Under the pieces are notes generated by a model. That model worked only from the letters and a program-made list of their open reading frames with translations, was not told the origin of the DNA and ran no database searches. This document shows, in pieces, positions 22,308 through 29,681 of a DNA stretch of 64,000 nucleotides (position 1 is its first letter; each line of letters begins with the position of its first letter). Origin of the DNA: Marinobacter changyiensis. GTDB taxonomy: Bacteria > Pseudomonadota > Gammaproteobacteria > Pseudomonadales > Oleiphilaceae. Both the position numbers and the translations under genes were made by a program. Location: contig NZ_VZZZ01000005.1 in assembly GCF_009193265.1 (NCBI RefSeq), forward strand, positions 124,001 through 188,000, written 5' to 3'.

Positions 22308-22694
22308 CTAGTTCCAGACCACTCTCTGCTCTCCGCGCTCATCCAGGCGCCACCATTTGTCTTCTTCTACCGGATCACCTTCTTTCCAATCACCCGGGCT
22401 GCATCGGATTTCTGTTTCCATGGCGCGCCAGGCGCTGCGGGCGGCGTCGAGGTCGGTTGACCAGGGTAAGTGCGCGCCTTCCAGTATCAGGCAGGTAAAA
22501 CGCTTACCAAAGGCGCCCGGATAGACGCTGATTTTTACCTGTTCCCCATGATATCGCCCTGCCCCCACAACCGCCTTGCCAGATACCACCTCGTCAGCCA
22601 GAGACAATTCTTCAAGATGGGCTTTCAGCCACTCTGAAAGGCTGTTGGCTTTAAGGTCACGAATATAAATTTCCAAATCCTGCACTCGGTGCAT
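22308..22694 (-). CDS. Conserved-looking hypothetical protein
   Basis: A 128-residue soluble protein I do not recognise. It has a helical N terminus (HRVQDLEIYIRDLKANSLSEWL), a central beta-rich part (SGKAVVGAGRYHGEQVKISVYPG then FTCLILEGAHLPW) and a tryptophan-rich acidic C terminus (GDWKEGDPVEEDKWWRL). No signal peptide or membrane segment. It starts 24 bases after the Clp-N ATPase gene ends on the same strand, so the two are likely co-transcribed and may work together. Codon use and base composition look native. Confidence 0.7.
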   Translation of the reverse strand: MHRVQDLEIYIRDLKANSLSEWLKAHLEELSLADEVVSGKAVVGAGRYHGEQVKISVYPGAFGKRFTCLILEGAHLPWSTDLDAARSAWRAMETEIRCSPGDWKEGDPVEEDKWWRLDERGEQRVVWN

Positions 22695-22718
22695 CTCCCG
22701 GCGTTTTGTGTAAGGGCG

Positions 22719-24044
22719 TCAACGTGTGAGTTCGTATTTTAAATCATCCACCGTCACCTGTCGCAGGGTGCCTGCTTCGCGGCGTTCATGCCAGCTTACT
22801 TCGGTTGCGGCCCGCTCCATGGCGGCCTGCTCGATGGCCTTCTCGAGCTCCCCGGTGAGTTGCTTACGGGCCATGGCGACCAGCAGCTGTCGTTGCAGGG
22901 TTTCCATCTCCGCTGCCAGGCGCTGGCTTTGCACCAGCCCTCGCTCCGCAACCAGGGCAACCCGTGCTGCGGCCTGGGACACCCACCCGATCACCTGGCC
23001 CGGAGTGAGTACCCGCTCCCTGTTCACGCCTACGCAACCGGCCGCGGAACTGGCAAATCTCAGGGCCGTTAGCGGGAGTTCAACCTGCCACTGGTGTTCA
23101 ATGACTGACTGATGAGCCGACAGAATCGCCAGGTTCTGAAAGCTGTTCGCCGGCGGCATGACAATCGTCGTCAGGCGTCGCCCGGTCCGGCATTCCAGCT
23201 CGTCGACACCATTATTGCTCTCGCCCTCACTGAGTAACAGAATAGCGCCCTCGTGGGCCGGGAGCAGTTGGCTGGCGACGCTCTGGCCATCGGCCATGAG
23301 CAAGGCGAGATCCGCCGGGGACATGTTGTCGAGGATCAACACCGGTTGCCGTGCGGCGCCATTCGCACCCGGGTAAGCGCACAGGCCAGAGGCCATGATG
23401 TCCGCCTCCCGCCGCAGATCCAGCATGATGAAGCCCTGATCTAACAGCCCCGTAAGGGATTGCAACCAGCTGGTTTTACCGCTACCTGTCGGGCCGGTGA
23501 GCCAAATCATGGCCCGGGGCCGGGCCGCCAGGGTAACTGCCACATCCTCTGCCAGCTGCAGCCAGGACGCGTCGGTGACCACCACAGGCACGGGAACCTG
23601 CGCGGTCGGGACCTCCTCCTCACCCGGCTCCAGCACTTCATCAAACGGCCAGTGACCCACTTGCTCCAGCACGGCCACATAGGCCTTACCGGCCAGTCGG
23701 TCGGCATCATTAACCAGGGTTTTCAGCAGCAACGGCCAGTCGATCCAGGGCGTATGGGAGAGTTCGTTTGCGGTGGCAAACCAGTACTGGATCTGGGAAG
23801 ACAACAGGCCTTCGCCGTTTACGGCGGTCACGATGGGCTGCTCACACTGCACCGTGCGGGTCAGCTCATCAATATCCACGCCACGGCGACGAAGAAACGA
23901 GGTGATCGACACGTCGCTGTCTATCAATGCCAGCAAAAAGTCTTCTACGGTGATTGCGAGGCCGCCCCGATCCAGCACATGCTTTTTGGCCTGCTGAAGC
24001 GCGGTTTGGCATAAGGGGCTGAGGCATCCTTGCCAGTCTTCCAT
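22719..24044 (-). CDS. Clp N-domain protein with single P-loop ATPase domain
   Basis: A 441-residue protein that begins like a ClpA/ClpB/ClpV N domain (LSPLCQTALQQAK, then ITVEDFLLALID; repeat continues to about 130). It then has one P-loop domain with Walker A GPTGSGKTS at about 184-192 and a Walker B-like VLILDN at 235-240. The usual catalytic Glu after the Asp is Asn here. The C terminus is helical and charged (about 360-435), resembling a Clp middle coil. It lacks the second AAA domain and the ClpP loop of a full Clp unfoldase. No type VI secretion genes are nearby, so it is not a typical ClpV. Substrate and partner unknown. Confidence 0.72.
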   Translation of the reverse strand: MEDWQGCLSPLCQTALQQAKKHVLDRGGLAITVEDFLLALIDSDVSITSFLRRRGVDIDELTRTVQCEQPIVTAVNGEGLLSSQIQYWFATANELSHTPWIDWPLLLKTLVNDADRLAGKAYVAVLEQVGHWPFDEVLEPGEEEVPTAQVPVPVVVTDASWLQLAEDVAVTLAARPRAMIWLTGPTGSGKTSWLQSLTGLLDQGFIMLDLRREADIMASGLCAYPGANGAARQPVLILDNMSPADLALLMADGQSVASQLLPAHEGAILLLSEGESNNGVDELECRTGRRLTTIVMPPANSFQNLAILSAHQSVIEHQWQVELPLTALRFASSAAGCVGVNRERVLTPGQVIGWVSQAAARVALVAERGLVQSQRLAAEMETLQRQLLVAMARKQLTGELEKAIEQAAMERAATEVSWHERREAGTLRQVTVDDLKYELTR

Positions 24045-24123
24045 AACATCTCCCTGTCAGTTTCCTATGGAGCCACCTTCCTGGCGGCCCCATTATCGTT
24101 TATTCAAAACCGTTAAAACGGAC

Positions 24124-25530
24124 TCACACCCGGTTATAGGTATCCTGGAACCGGACAATATCATCCTCGCCCAGATAGCTGCCGGTCTGGACTTCAATCA
24201 GTTCCAGCGGAATCACACCGGGATTCGCCAGCCGGTGGGTCACGCCCAGCGGAATGTAGGTGGACTGGTCCTCGGTGAGCAACGTCTCACTCTCGCCACG
24301 GGTCACCATCGCGGTGCCTTTGACTACGACCCAGTGCTCGGCGCGATGATGGTGCTTCTGCAGAGACAGGGTCCCGCCGGGATTCACTACAATACGTTTA
24401 ACCTGGAAGCGTTCGCTCAAGGCGATGCCTTCGTAGGTGCCCCAGGGCCGGTGAACCTTCTTGTGAAACCGATGTTCCTGACGACCCTGGGCCTTCACCT
24501 GGGCCACCAGCTTCTTAACTTCCTGCACCCGCGACCGGTCGGCCACCAGCACCACATCGTCGGTCTCGACAATAATATGGTCGCTGACCCCAAGGGCTGC
24601 AATCAGGCGGCCCTCAGAGTGGATATAACAGCCATGAACGTCTTCGGTGATGACATCACCCCGGCACACGTTGCCATTCTCGTCCTGGGGCTGTATTTCC
24701 CAGAGCGCGGACCAGGAGCCCACATCACTCCAGCCCGCATCGAGAGGCACCACTACAGCGTCACGGGTTTTTTCCATAACCGCGTAGTCGATGGAGTCAT
24801 CCGGGCAGGCTTCAAAAGCCTCGCGCCCTACCCGCACAAAATCCAGGTCCGCCTTCTTCTCGCTGAACGCCTTGCGGCAAGCTGCCAGCATCAGTGGCTG
24901 GTGGCTCTCCAGTTCCTGCAGATACCGGTCCGCCCGGAACAGGAACATGCCGCTGTTCCAGAAGTAGTCGCCTTCGTCGAGATACCTCTGGGCCGTGGCC
25001 TCGTCCGGTTTTTCAACGAACGCTGCTACGTCGGAATAACCACCTTGGCTGGTGCCACCGCGAATATAACCGTAACCGGTATGGGGAGAGGAGGGAACGA
25101 CGCCAAAAGTCACCAGTTTGCCGACCTTGGCCGCCTTGGCTCCGACGTCTACCGCCGCACGAAAAGCGTCCAGATTGCGCAGTACGTGGTCCGAAGGCAT
25201 CACCAATAACAGCTCTTCCGGATTAACCTCAGCCGCCGCCAGGGCAGCCAGCGCAATAGCAGGCGCGGTGTTGCGACCCACAGGCTCAAGGATGATACCC
25301 GCTGTGCGACCTGAAGCCTGGGCCTGCAGGTGAGCGGCTACCACGAAACGATGGTCTTCGTTGGTAATGGCCATCACCCTGGCATCATCACTCAACGCCA
25401 GGCCGCGATTGATCGTCTCCGCCAGCAACGTCTCATCAGAAACCACAGGCAGAAACTGCTTGGGATAAGTTTCACGGGACAGCGGCCACAAACGGGTACC
25501 GGACCCACCGGATAAAATAACTGCGAGCAT
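24124..25530 (-). CDS. manC: Mannose-1-phosphate guanylyltransferase/mannose-6-phosphate isomerase
   Basis: A type II bifunctional enzyme making GDP-mannose: the N-terminal nucleotidyltransferase (LSGGSGTRLWPLSRETYPKQF, residues 7-26) uses GTP and Man-1-P; the C-terminal cupin isomerase (about 350-468, HHHRAEHWVVVKGTAMV) interconverts Fru-6-P and Man-6-P. The 468-residue form starts at the ATG at 25530; the TTG just before is ignored. It lies outside the O-antigen operon, past mvaT and a REP array, so it may serve several glycans. Fragments resembling its last 50 residues occur at 47767-47943 and 54605-54706. Confidence 0.96.
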   Translation of the reverse strand: MLAVILSGGSGTRLWPLSRETYPKQFLPVVSDETLLAETINRGLALSDDARVMAITNEDHRFVVAAHLQAQASGRTAGIILEPVGRNTAPAIALAALAAAEVNPEELLLVMPSDHVLRNLDAFRAAVDVGAKAAKVGKLVTFGVVPSSPHTGYGYIRGGTSQGGYSDVAAFVEKPDEATAQRYLDEGDYFWNSGMFLFRADRYLQELESHQPLMLAACRKAFSEKKADLDFVRVGREAFEACPDDSIDYAVMEKTRDAVVVPLDAGWSDVGSWSALWEIQPQDENGNVCRGDVITEDVHGCYIHSEGRLIAALGVSDHIIVETDDVVLVADRSRVQEVKKLVAQVKAQGRQEHRFHKKVHRPWGTYEGIALSERFQVKRIVVNPGGTLSLQKHHHRAEHWVVVKGTAMVTRGESETLLTEDQSTYIPLGVTHRLANPGVIPLELIEVQTGSYLGEDDIVRFQDTYNRV

Positions 25531-25654
25531 CAAGATCGTCCTTGGTTATGCGTTTCGAAGATTTTAACCGAAAGAGAATGAGAATTCCTTTAATCACCCG
25601 TAAACAAAACATAACACGCCGGCAAATATTTTGGGAAGGCGGTCTCGGATACAT

Positions 25655-25942
25655 TGTAGAAGCGACTTCAGTCGCGAAAGGGGCATCGGCCTTGCAGAGA
25701 TTTCGCGGTTGAAACCGCTCCTACAAGGGAAGGACCTGAGTGTAATGGTCCGATGAAAGCGGACACCAGCGCAAGTTGTAGTGGTCTGATGAAACCGGAC
25801 ACCAAAGCAAGTGGCAATTATTGTAGGAGCGACTTCAGTCGCGAAAAGGGTCTCGGCCTTGCAGAGATTTCGCGGTTAAAACCGCTCCTACAAGGGAAGG
25901 ACCTGGTCATTCGAAGACTTCGCGGTTGAAACCGCTCCTACA
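25655..25942. repeat. REP array with tandemly duplicated 84-base unit
   Basis: Five REP units: 25655-25678, 25702-25725, 25822-25845, 25869-25892 and 25919-25942, in alternating orientation. The block 25655-25738 (two units plus the spacer GGCCTTGCAGAGATTTCGCG) is repeated at 25822-25905 with few differences, so the array grew by duplication of about 167 bases. It fills the 426-base gap between manC and mvaT; no gene is seen there. Confidence 0.85.
25741..25812. repeat. Two tandem 36-base repeats inside the REP array
   Basis: TGTAATGGTCCGATGAAAGC (25741 onward) and TGTAGTGGTCTGATGAAACC (25777 onward) begin two direct 36-base copies that agree at about 30 positions and both end GCAAGT. Each contains GGACACCA. 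They differ in sequence from the REP units. The TGTA start and GGACACC core look like the tip of an insertion sequence, but I cannot name one and no transposase is present. Confidence 0.6.
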
Positions 25943-25956
25943 ATATATAGAGAGGC

Positions 25957-26325
25957 TTAGTCTAGCTGCCAGCTTTGGACTGTTTCCTTGCCGTGCTTTT
26001 CGCGCCACTCATTCAGGGTTTTGTGATTACCGCCGCGGGTTTTGACAATTTCACCGGTGTTCGGGTTTTTGTAGGTTTTCAGGGGGCGCTTTGGTCGGGT
26101 GCCTACGGTGCTGTCTGCTTTGGCGCCACTGATAGATGGGTCAATCGCTCCCAGAACCTGCAATACGTCTTTGGACGACTTGTCATACTCTTTCATCAGT
26201 TTGCGAACTTTTTCTTCAAACTCCAGTTCTCGCTTCAGAGAATTGTCCTGCTCAAGCTGATGCAGTTCTTCGGTGAGCTTTTCCATAAGCTGTTTTTTTT
26301 GATAGTAATCGTTAATCTTCGCCAT
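25957..26325 (-). CDS. mvaT: MvaT-type H-NS-like xenogeneic silencer
   Basis: A 122-residue nucleoid protein of the MvaT/MvaU family of Pseudomonas. The N-terminal half is a coiled-coil oligomerisation region (about 1-60, with ELEFEEKVRKLMKEYDKS). The C-terminal DNA-binding part has YKNPNTGEIVKTRGGNHKTL and NEWREKHG, matching the AT-hook-like R-G-N loop that reads AT-rich minor grooves. It is followed by a REP array and preceded by its own likely promoter and the terminator of the polysaccharide operon. The low-GC O-antigen genes upstream are the sort of DNA that MvaT silences; that link is inference. Confidence 0.93.
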   Translation of the reverse strand: MAKINDYYQKKQLMEKLTEELHQLEQDNSLKRELEFEEKVRKLMKEYDKSSKDVLQVLGAIDPSISGAKADSTVGTRPKRPLKTYKNPNTGEIVKTRGGNHKTLNEWREKHGKETVQSWQLD

Positions 26326-26433
26326 GGATATTACCTTTGATCAATTAAAGCATCGAGAAAATGAAAGCGAGAATAAGATGCCCCGGTTGGCATAAATAAA
26401 AAAGGGGGCTCATCAAGTATCTGGCTGAACGGA

Positions 26434-26462
26434 ATGATAAAACAATGGTTTTTATATCGCAA
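26434..26462 (-). promoter_or_regulatory. Candidate sigma-70 promoter of mvaT
   Basis: On the minus strand TTGCGA (26462-26457) and TATCAT (26439-26434) are separated by 17 bases within an AT-rich stretch, about 110 bases upstream of the mvaT ATG. AT-rich DNA here (26440-26500) could also be an MvaT autoregulatory site. Prediction by eye. Confidence 0.45.
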
Positions 26463-26498
26463 TTTTAATTAACAAGACTAAACAAGATAGCGGACAAT

Positions 26499-26534
26499 AA
26501 AAAAGGACAGGCGCATTAACGACTGTCCTTTTTA
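26499..26534. terminator. Rho-independent terminator after the tviB-type dehydrogenase gene
   Basis: AAAAAAGGACAG (26499-26510) pairs with CTGTCCTTTTTA (26523-26534) around a 12-base loop. The stem is flanked by A on one side and T on the other, so it can work in both directions. It lies about 70 bases after the dehydrogenase stop and upstream of the mvaT promoter, ending the polysaccharide-side transcription. Confidence 0.85.
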
Positions 26535-26606
26535 CCGAGCCAACACCGCTGCCCCCACTTTTACCAAATCATATCAACGGGCGCACAATAAATAACCATT
26601 ACTCAA

Positions 26607-27869
26607 CTACAAACGCAAATCTGCGTCTCCCAACGGCAATATTCCTTTCAAGTCAAAAAGCACGCCCTGAGGCTTCAGGAAATCCCTGAATTCCGCCGGG
26701 GTCATTTCTGCGTATTCACGGTGTGGTACCGCAATAACCACGGCTTCGTACCCGCCCTTCTCCGGCTTGTCGATTAACGTCAAACCATATTCATGTTGTG
26801 CTTCGGCGTTATCCGCCCAGCAATCGGTCACGACCACATCACATCCAAATTCTCTCAGCTCCCGGATAACATCCACCACCCGGGTATTTCTCAAATCGGG
26901 ACAATTTTCCTTGAACGTAAGCCCCATGATAAGAACCCGGGCATTCGCAATTTTCTGGCCCGATTTGATCATCGCTTTTATCAGTTCTGATGACGCATAA
27001 GCGCCCATATTATCGTTCACACGCCGGCCGGCCAGAATCATTTCCGGGTGGTAACCCACCGCCTGGGCTTTATGCGTCAGGTAATAGGGGTCGACACCGA
27101 TACAATGCCCGCCAACCAGGCCTGGTTTGAAAGGCAGGAAGTTCCATTTAGTGCCCGCAGCGGCAAGAACTTCGTGAGTATCGATACCCAGTCGGGCGAA
27201 GATCATTGATAACTCATTCATCAGGGCGATATTCACATCCCGCTGGGTGTTTTCAATAACCTTGGCCGCTTCTGCCACTTTTATCGAGCTCGCTTTATGG
27301 GTACCTGCGGTGATAATACCCGCATATAAAGCATCTATTTCATCAGCGATGGCGGGGGTGGAACCGGACGTCACTTTTTTAATGGAAGTAACCCGGTGCT
27401 CCTTGTCCCCCGGGTTAATACGCTCCGGGCTGTAACCGGCGTAAAAATCCTGGTTGAACTTCAGCCCCGAGATTTTCTCAAGAATGGGCACACAGACTTC
27501 TTCGGTTGCACCGGGATAAACCGTGGATTCATAAATAACGATATCACCGGCTTTAAGCACTTTTCCTATAGTCTCACTCGCCTTGACCAGCGGTGTCAGA
27601 TCCGGGGTTTTAAACTCATCAATGGGAGTCGGTACCGTCACGATATAAAACTGGCATTCACGAATTTCTTCCAGGTTGTCGGTAAACGACAACCCCGTGG
27701 ACAGAGCCATTTCCGCTGTTGATACCTCACGGGTAAAATCAAAACCCTGCTTGAGTTCTGCTATACGCTTTACATTAATATCAAAACCGACCACCGAGCG
27801 TTTTTCACCAAACGCTGCAGCGAGCGGCAGCCCAACATACCCCAGGCCAACTACGGCAATATTCTTCAT
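26607..27869 (-). CDS. tviB: UDP-N-acetyl-D-galactosamine dehydrogenase (WbpO/TviB type)
   Basis: An NAD-dependent UDP-hexose 6-dehydrogenase that oxidises a UDP-HexNAc to the uronic acid. The 420-residue protein has VVGLGYVGLPLAAAFG at the N terminus (Rossmann domain), VTVPTPIDEFKTPDLTPL, the active-site Cys in GGHCIGVDPYYLTHKAQ (about residue 253), and a C-terminal UDP-binding domain with MGLTFKENCPDLRNTRV. Length and pattern are closest to TviB/WbpO, which make UDP-GalNAcA, rather than WecC or Ugd; exact substrate is inferred. No UDP-GlcNAc 4-epimerase (WbpP/TviC) is in the window, so the substrate must come from elsewhere. Confidence 0.9.
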   Translation of the reverse strand: MKNIAVVGLGYVGLPLAAAFGEKRSVVGFDINVKRIAELKQGFDFTREVSTAEMALSTGLSFTDNLEEIRECQFYIVTVPTPIDEFKTPDLTPLVKASETIGKVLKAGDIVIYESTVYPGATEEVCVPILEKISGLKFNQDFYAGYSPERINPGDKEHRVTSIKKVTSGSTPAIADEIDALYAGIITAGTHKASSIKVAEAAKVIENTQRDVNIALMNELSMIFARLGIDTHEVLAAAGTKWNFLPFKPGLVGGHCIGVDPYYLTHKAQAVGYHPEMILAGRRVNDNMGAYASSELIKAMIKSGQKIANARVLIMGLTFKENCPDLRNTRVVDVIRELREFGCDVVVTDCWADNAEAQHEYGLTLIDKPEKGGYEAVVIAVPHREYAEMTPAEFRDFLKPQGVLFDLKGILPLGDADLRL

Positions 27870-27895
27870 TTAACGGATTCCCTTTCTGTGAATAG

Positions 27896-27926
27896 CAGCC
27901 TTTGTATACTCAATGATCAAAGGCTG
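27896..27926. other. Perfect 9-base inverted repeat upstream of tviB
   Basis: CAGCCTTTG (27896-27904) and CAAAGGCTG (27918-27926) are perfect complements around 13 bases. They lie just 27 bases upstream of the dehydrogenase ATG and 81 bases after the beta-CASP gene. There is no U run, so a terminator is doubtful; an operator or leader hairpin is possible. Confidence 0.4.
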
Positions 27927-28007
27927 TCATAAATCTGTGCGGATTATCACGCATTTAAATGGTCAGATGCATTGCTATTCATTCATCTGCGGCGCTGAAT
28001 GATCGTT

Positions 28008-29480
28008 TCATTGAGGTATCAACACACGGGAGGATACCGTTTCGTCAAAGCACTTTTTCAAGGCCTGCTTGGCGCCCACGTCCCCATGGACTATGCGAAT
28101 TTCACCAGGAGCCTCGGCCATACCCGTTACAAAGCGAACCAGGTCTGACTGCCCCGCATGGGCCGAATAGCCGCCGACCTGATGAATGCGGGCGCCGATA
28201 TCATAACGCTCATTATCCAGCATGACCCAGCCACCGCGAGGTCCATATTCAAGAATATCCCGCCCGGGCGTGCCAGCCGCCTGATAGCCAACAAAAAGTA
28301 CATCGTTGCGGGGTTCATCCAGCATGGCCTTCAAATAGTTGACCACCCGACCCCCGGCACACATCCCCGATCCCGCCAGCACCACGCAAGGGCGATGAGT
28401 GCGCGCCAGGTACTCTACCGCATTCAGATGGTCCTTGTGATCATCAATCACCGTCAGCTGATCGAATGACAACGGATGCCGCCCACGCTGAACACGCGCC
28501 AGCGCTTCGGCATCCCAGAAATGTTTCAGCCGATCGTATATCCGGGTGAAGTTCGCCGCCAGCGGCGAATCCACCACGATTTCAAGTTTGGACCAGTCCA
28601 GAGGGGCTGCCGCTGATTCGTCGTTTGGGCCCGAATTTGCGGGAATAGTTTTCGCGACTGAAGTCGCTCCCGCAACACCCTCAGGGAGCTGGCCGAATTC
28701 GTGAATAATGCCCTCGATCTCGTAGAGCAGCTCCTGGGTCCGGCCAATGCTGAAAGCGGGGATGAGCACGGTGCCGCCATCGGCCAGAGCGTGTTCCAAG
28801 ATGGCTTTCAGGCGCAGGCGGCGGGTTTCGCGGTCCTCGTGGTCTTTGTCGCCGTACGTGCTCTCGATCACCAGGCGGTCGCATCTCTCGGGAGGCGCCG
28901 GCTCGGGCAGCAGCGGCGCATGGGGTGCACCCAGGTCTCCACTGAATACGATACGCTCGACAGCCCCACCGGATTGAGCCTCACATTCCACATAAGCGGA
29001 CCCCAGAATGTGCCCGGCTCTTTGTAAGCGTACCGACAGCGACGACTTGCCATTATCTGCTGAATCACCGAACACCGAATGCCACTGACCATAAGGCACC
29101 GGCACCACCCGGGAGCGGATCAGCCCCAACACCCGCTCAATCAGTGCGCGGTCCCTGGTGAAGCCAATCTTCAGGGCGTCCTCCAGAATCTCCGGCAACA
29201 TCACGGCAGACGGCTCGGAACAGATTATCGGCCCCTCAAAGCCCGCCGCCAGCAAATACGGAATGCGTCCGACGTGGTCGATGTGGACGTGAGTTACAAC
29301 CAGAGCGCGAATATGATCTATGGGGAAATCAATAGCCAGGCTATCAGCCCCGGCGCCGTTCCGTTCTTCCTCGCCCTGGAACAGGCCGCAATCAATCAGA
29401 ACGCCGGACTCCCCAACCAGCAATTCATGACAGGAGCCAGTGACGCCGGAGGTGGCACCGTGGTGTTTGATGGTTATCAT
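28008..29480 (-). CDS. Beta-CASP metallo-beta-lactamase nuclease with REP-derived insert
   Basis: A 490-residue MBL-fold protein of the RNA-processing (Ysh1/CPSF73-like) beta-CASP class. The zinc site motif is THVHIDHVGRIPYLLAAGF (about 63-81), then FSGDLGAPHAP. Later come ESTYGDKDHE, and the beta-CASP motifs IVDSPLAANFTRIY and VLAGSGMCAGGRVVNYL with the C-terminal QVGGYSAHAGQSDL. Probably an RNA endo/exonuclease. An extra segment of roughly 25 residues containing GVAGATSVAK follows FGQLPE (about residue 265). It is encoded by a REP palindrome and is absent from the usual family layout. It sits between pglF-like and tviB-type genes; a link to glycan synthesis is not evident. Confidence 0.88.
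   Translation of the reverse strand: MITIKHHGATSGVTGSCHELLVGESGVLIDCGLFQGEEERNGAGADSLAIDFPIDHIRALVVTHVHIDHVGRIPYLLAAGFEGPIICSEPSAVMLPEILEDALKIGFTRDRALIERVLGLIRSRVVPVPYGQWHSVFGDSADNGKSSLSVRLQRAGHILGSAYVECEAQSGGAVERIVFSGDLGAPHAPLLPEPAPPERCDRLVIESTYGDKDHEDRETRRLRLKAILEHALADGGTVLIPAFSIGRTQELLYEIEGIIHEFGQLPEGVAGATSVAKTIPANSGPNDESAAAPLDWSKLEIVVDSPLAANFTRIYDRLKHFWDAEALARVQRGRHPLSFDQLTVIDDHKDHLNAVEYLARTHRPCVVLAGSGMCAGGRVVNYLKAMLDEPRNDVLFVGYQAAGTPGRDILEYGPRGGWVMLDNERYDIGARIHQVGGYSAHAGQSDLVRFVTGMAEAPGEIRIVHGDVGAKQALKKCFDETVSSRVLIPQ
28651..28674 (-). repeat. REP unit inside the beta-CASP nuclease gene
   Basis: TTCGCGACTGAAGTCGCTCC on the plus strand, identical over 20 bases to intergenic REP units at 21062 and 29546. 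Read in the gene's frame it gives A-G-A-T-S-V-A-K. It keeps the frame open, so the protein carries the repeat as an insert. Confidence 0.9.
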
Positions 29481-29545
29481 ATTTAACGATCCTTGTTTAA
29501 CAGGGTAAGTCCAGGGCTCCGCACGCTTATTTGTTTTTGTTACTT

Positions 29546-29636
29546 TTCGCGACTGAAGTCGCTCCTACAGGGAGGCTGGCGGTTATTGTAGGAGCAACAC
29601 GGATCTTGGAAGTTGTAGGAGCGACTTCAGTCGCGA
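29546..29636. repeat. REP pair between pglF-like and beta-CASP genes
   Basis: Two inverted REP units (29546-29569 and 29614-29636) with a half unit TTGTAGGAGCAACAC at 29585-29599 between them. They fill most of the 201-base gap and may separate the O-antigen operon from the downstream nuclease and dehydrogenase genes. Confidence 0.85.
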
Positions 29637-29681
29637 TCCCACCCATCACCGAGCAACGCGACAAACTCGCGAGGATGTTCT

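Noticed and set aside
22719..24044. ClpV of a type VI secretion system
   Set aside because: Only one P-loop domain, 441 residues instead of about 850, and no tss genes nearby.
24067..25209. A 380-codon open frame on the plus strand
   Set aside because: It is antisense to manC, whose motifs are intact; no motif is seen in the antisense product.
22178..25942. Repeated palindromes considered as a CRISPR array
   Set aside because: Spacing is irregular, units are inverted relative to each other, spacers are themselves repeated, and no cas genes are present; these are REP/BIME elements.
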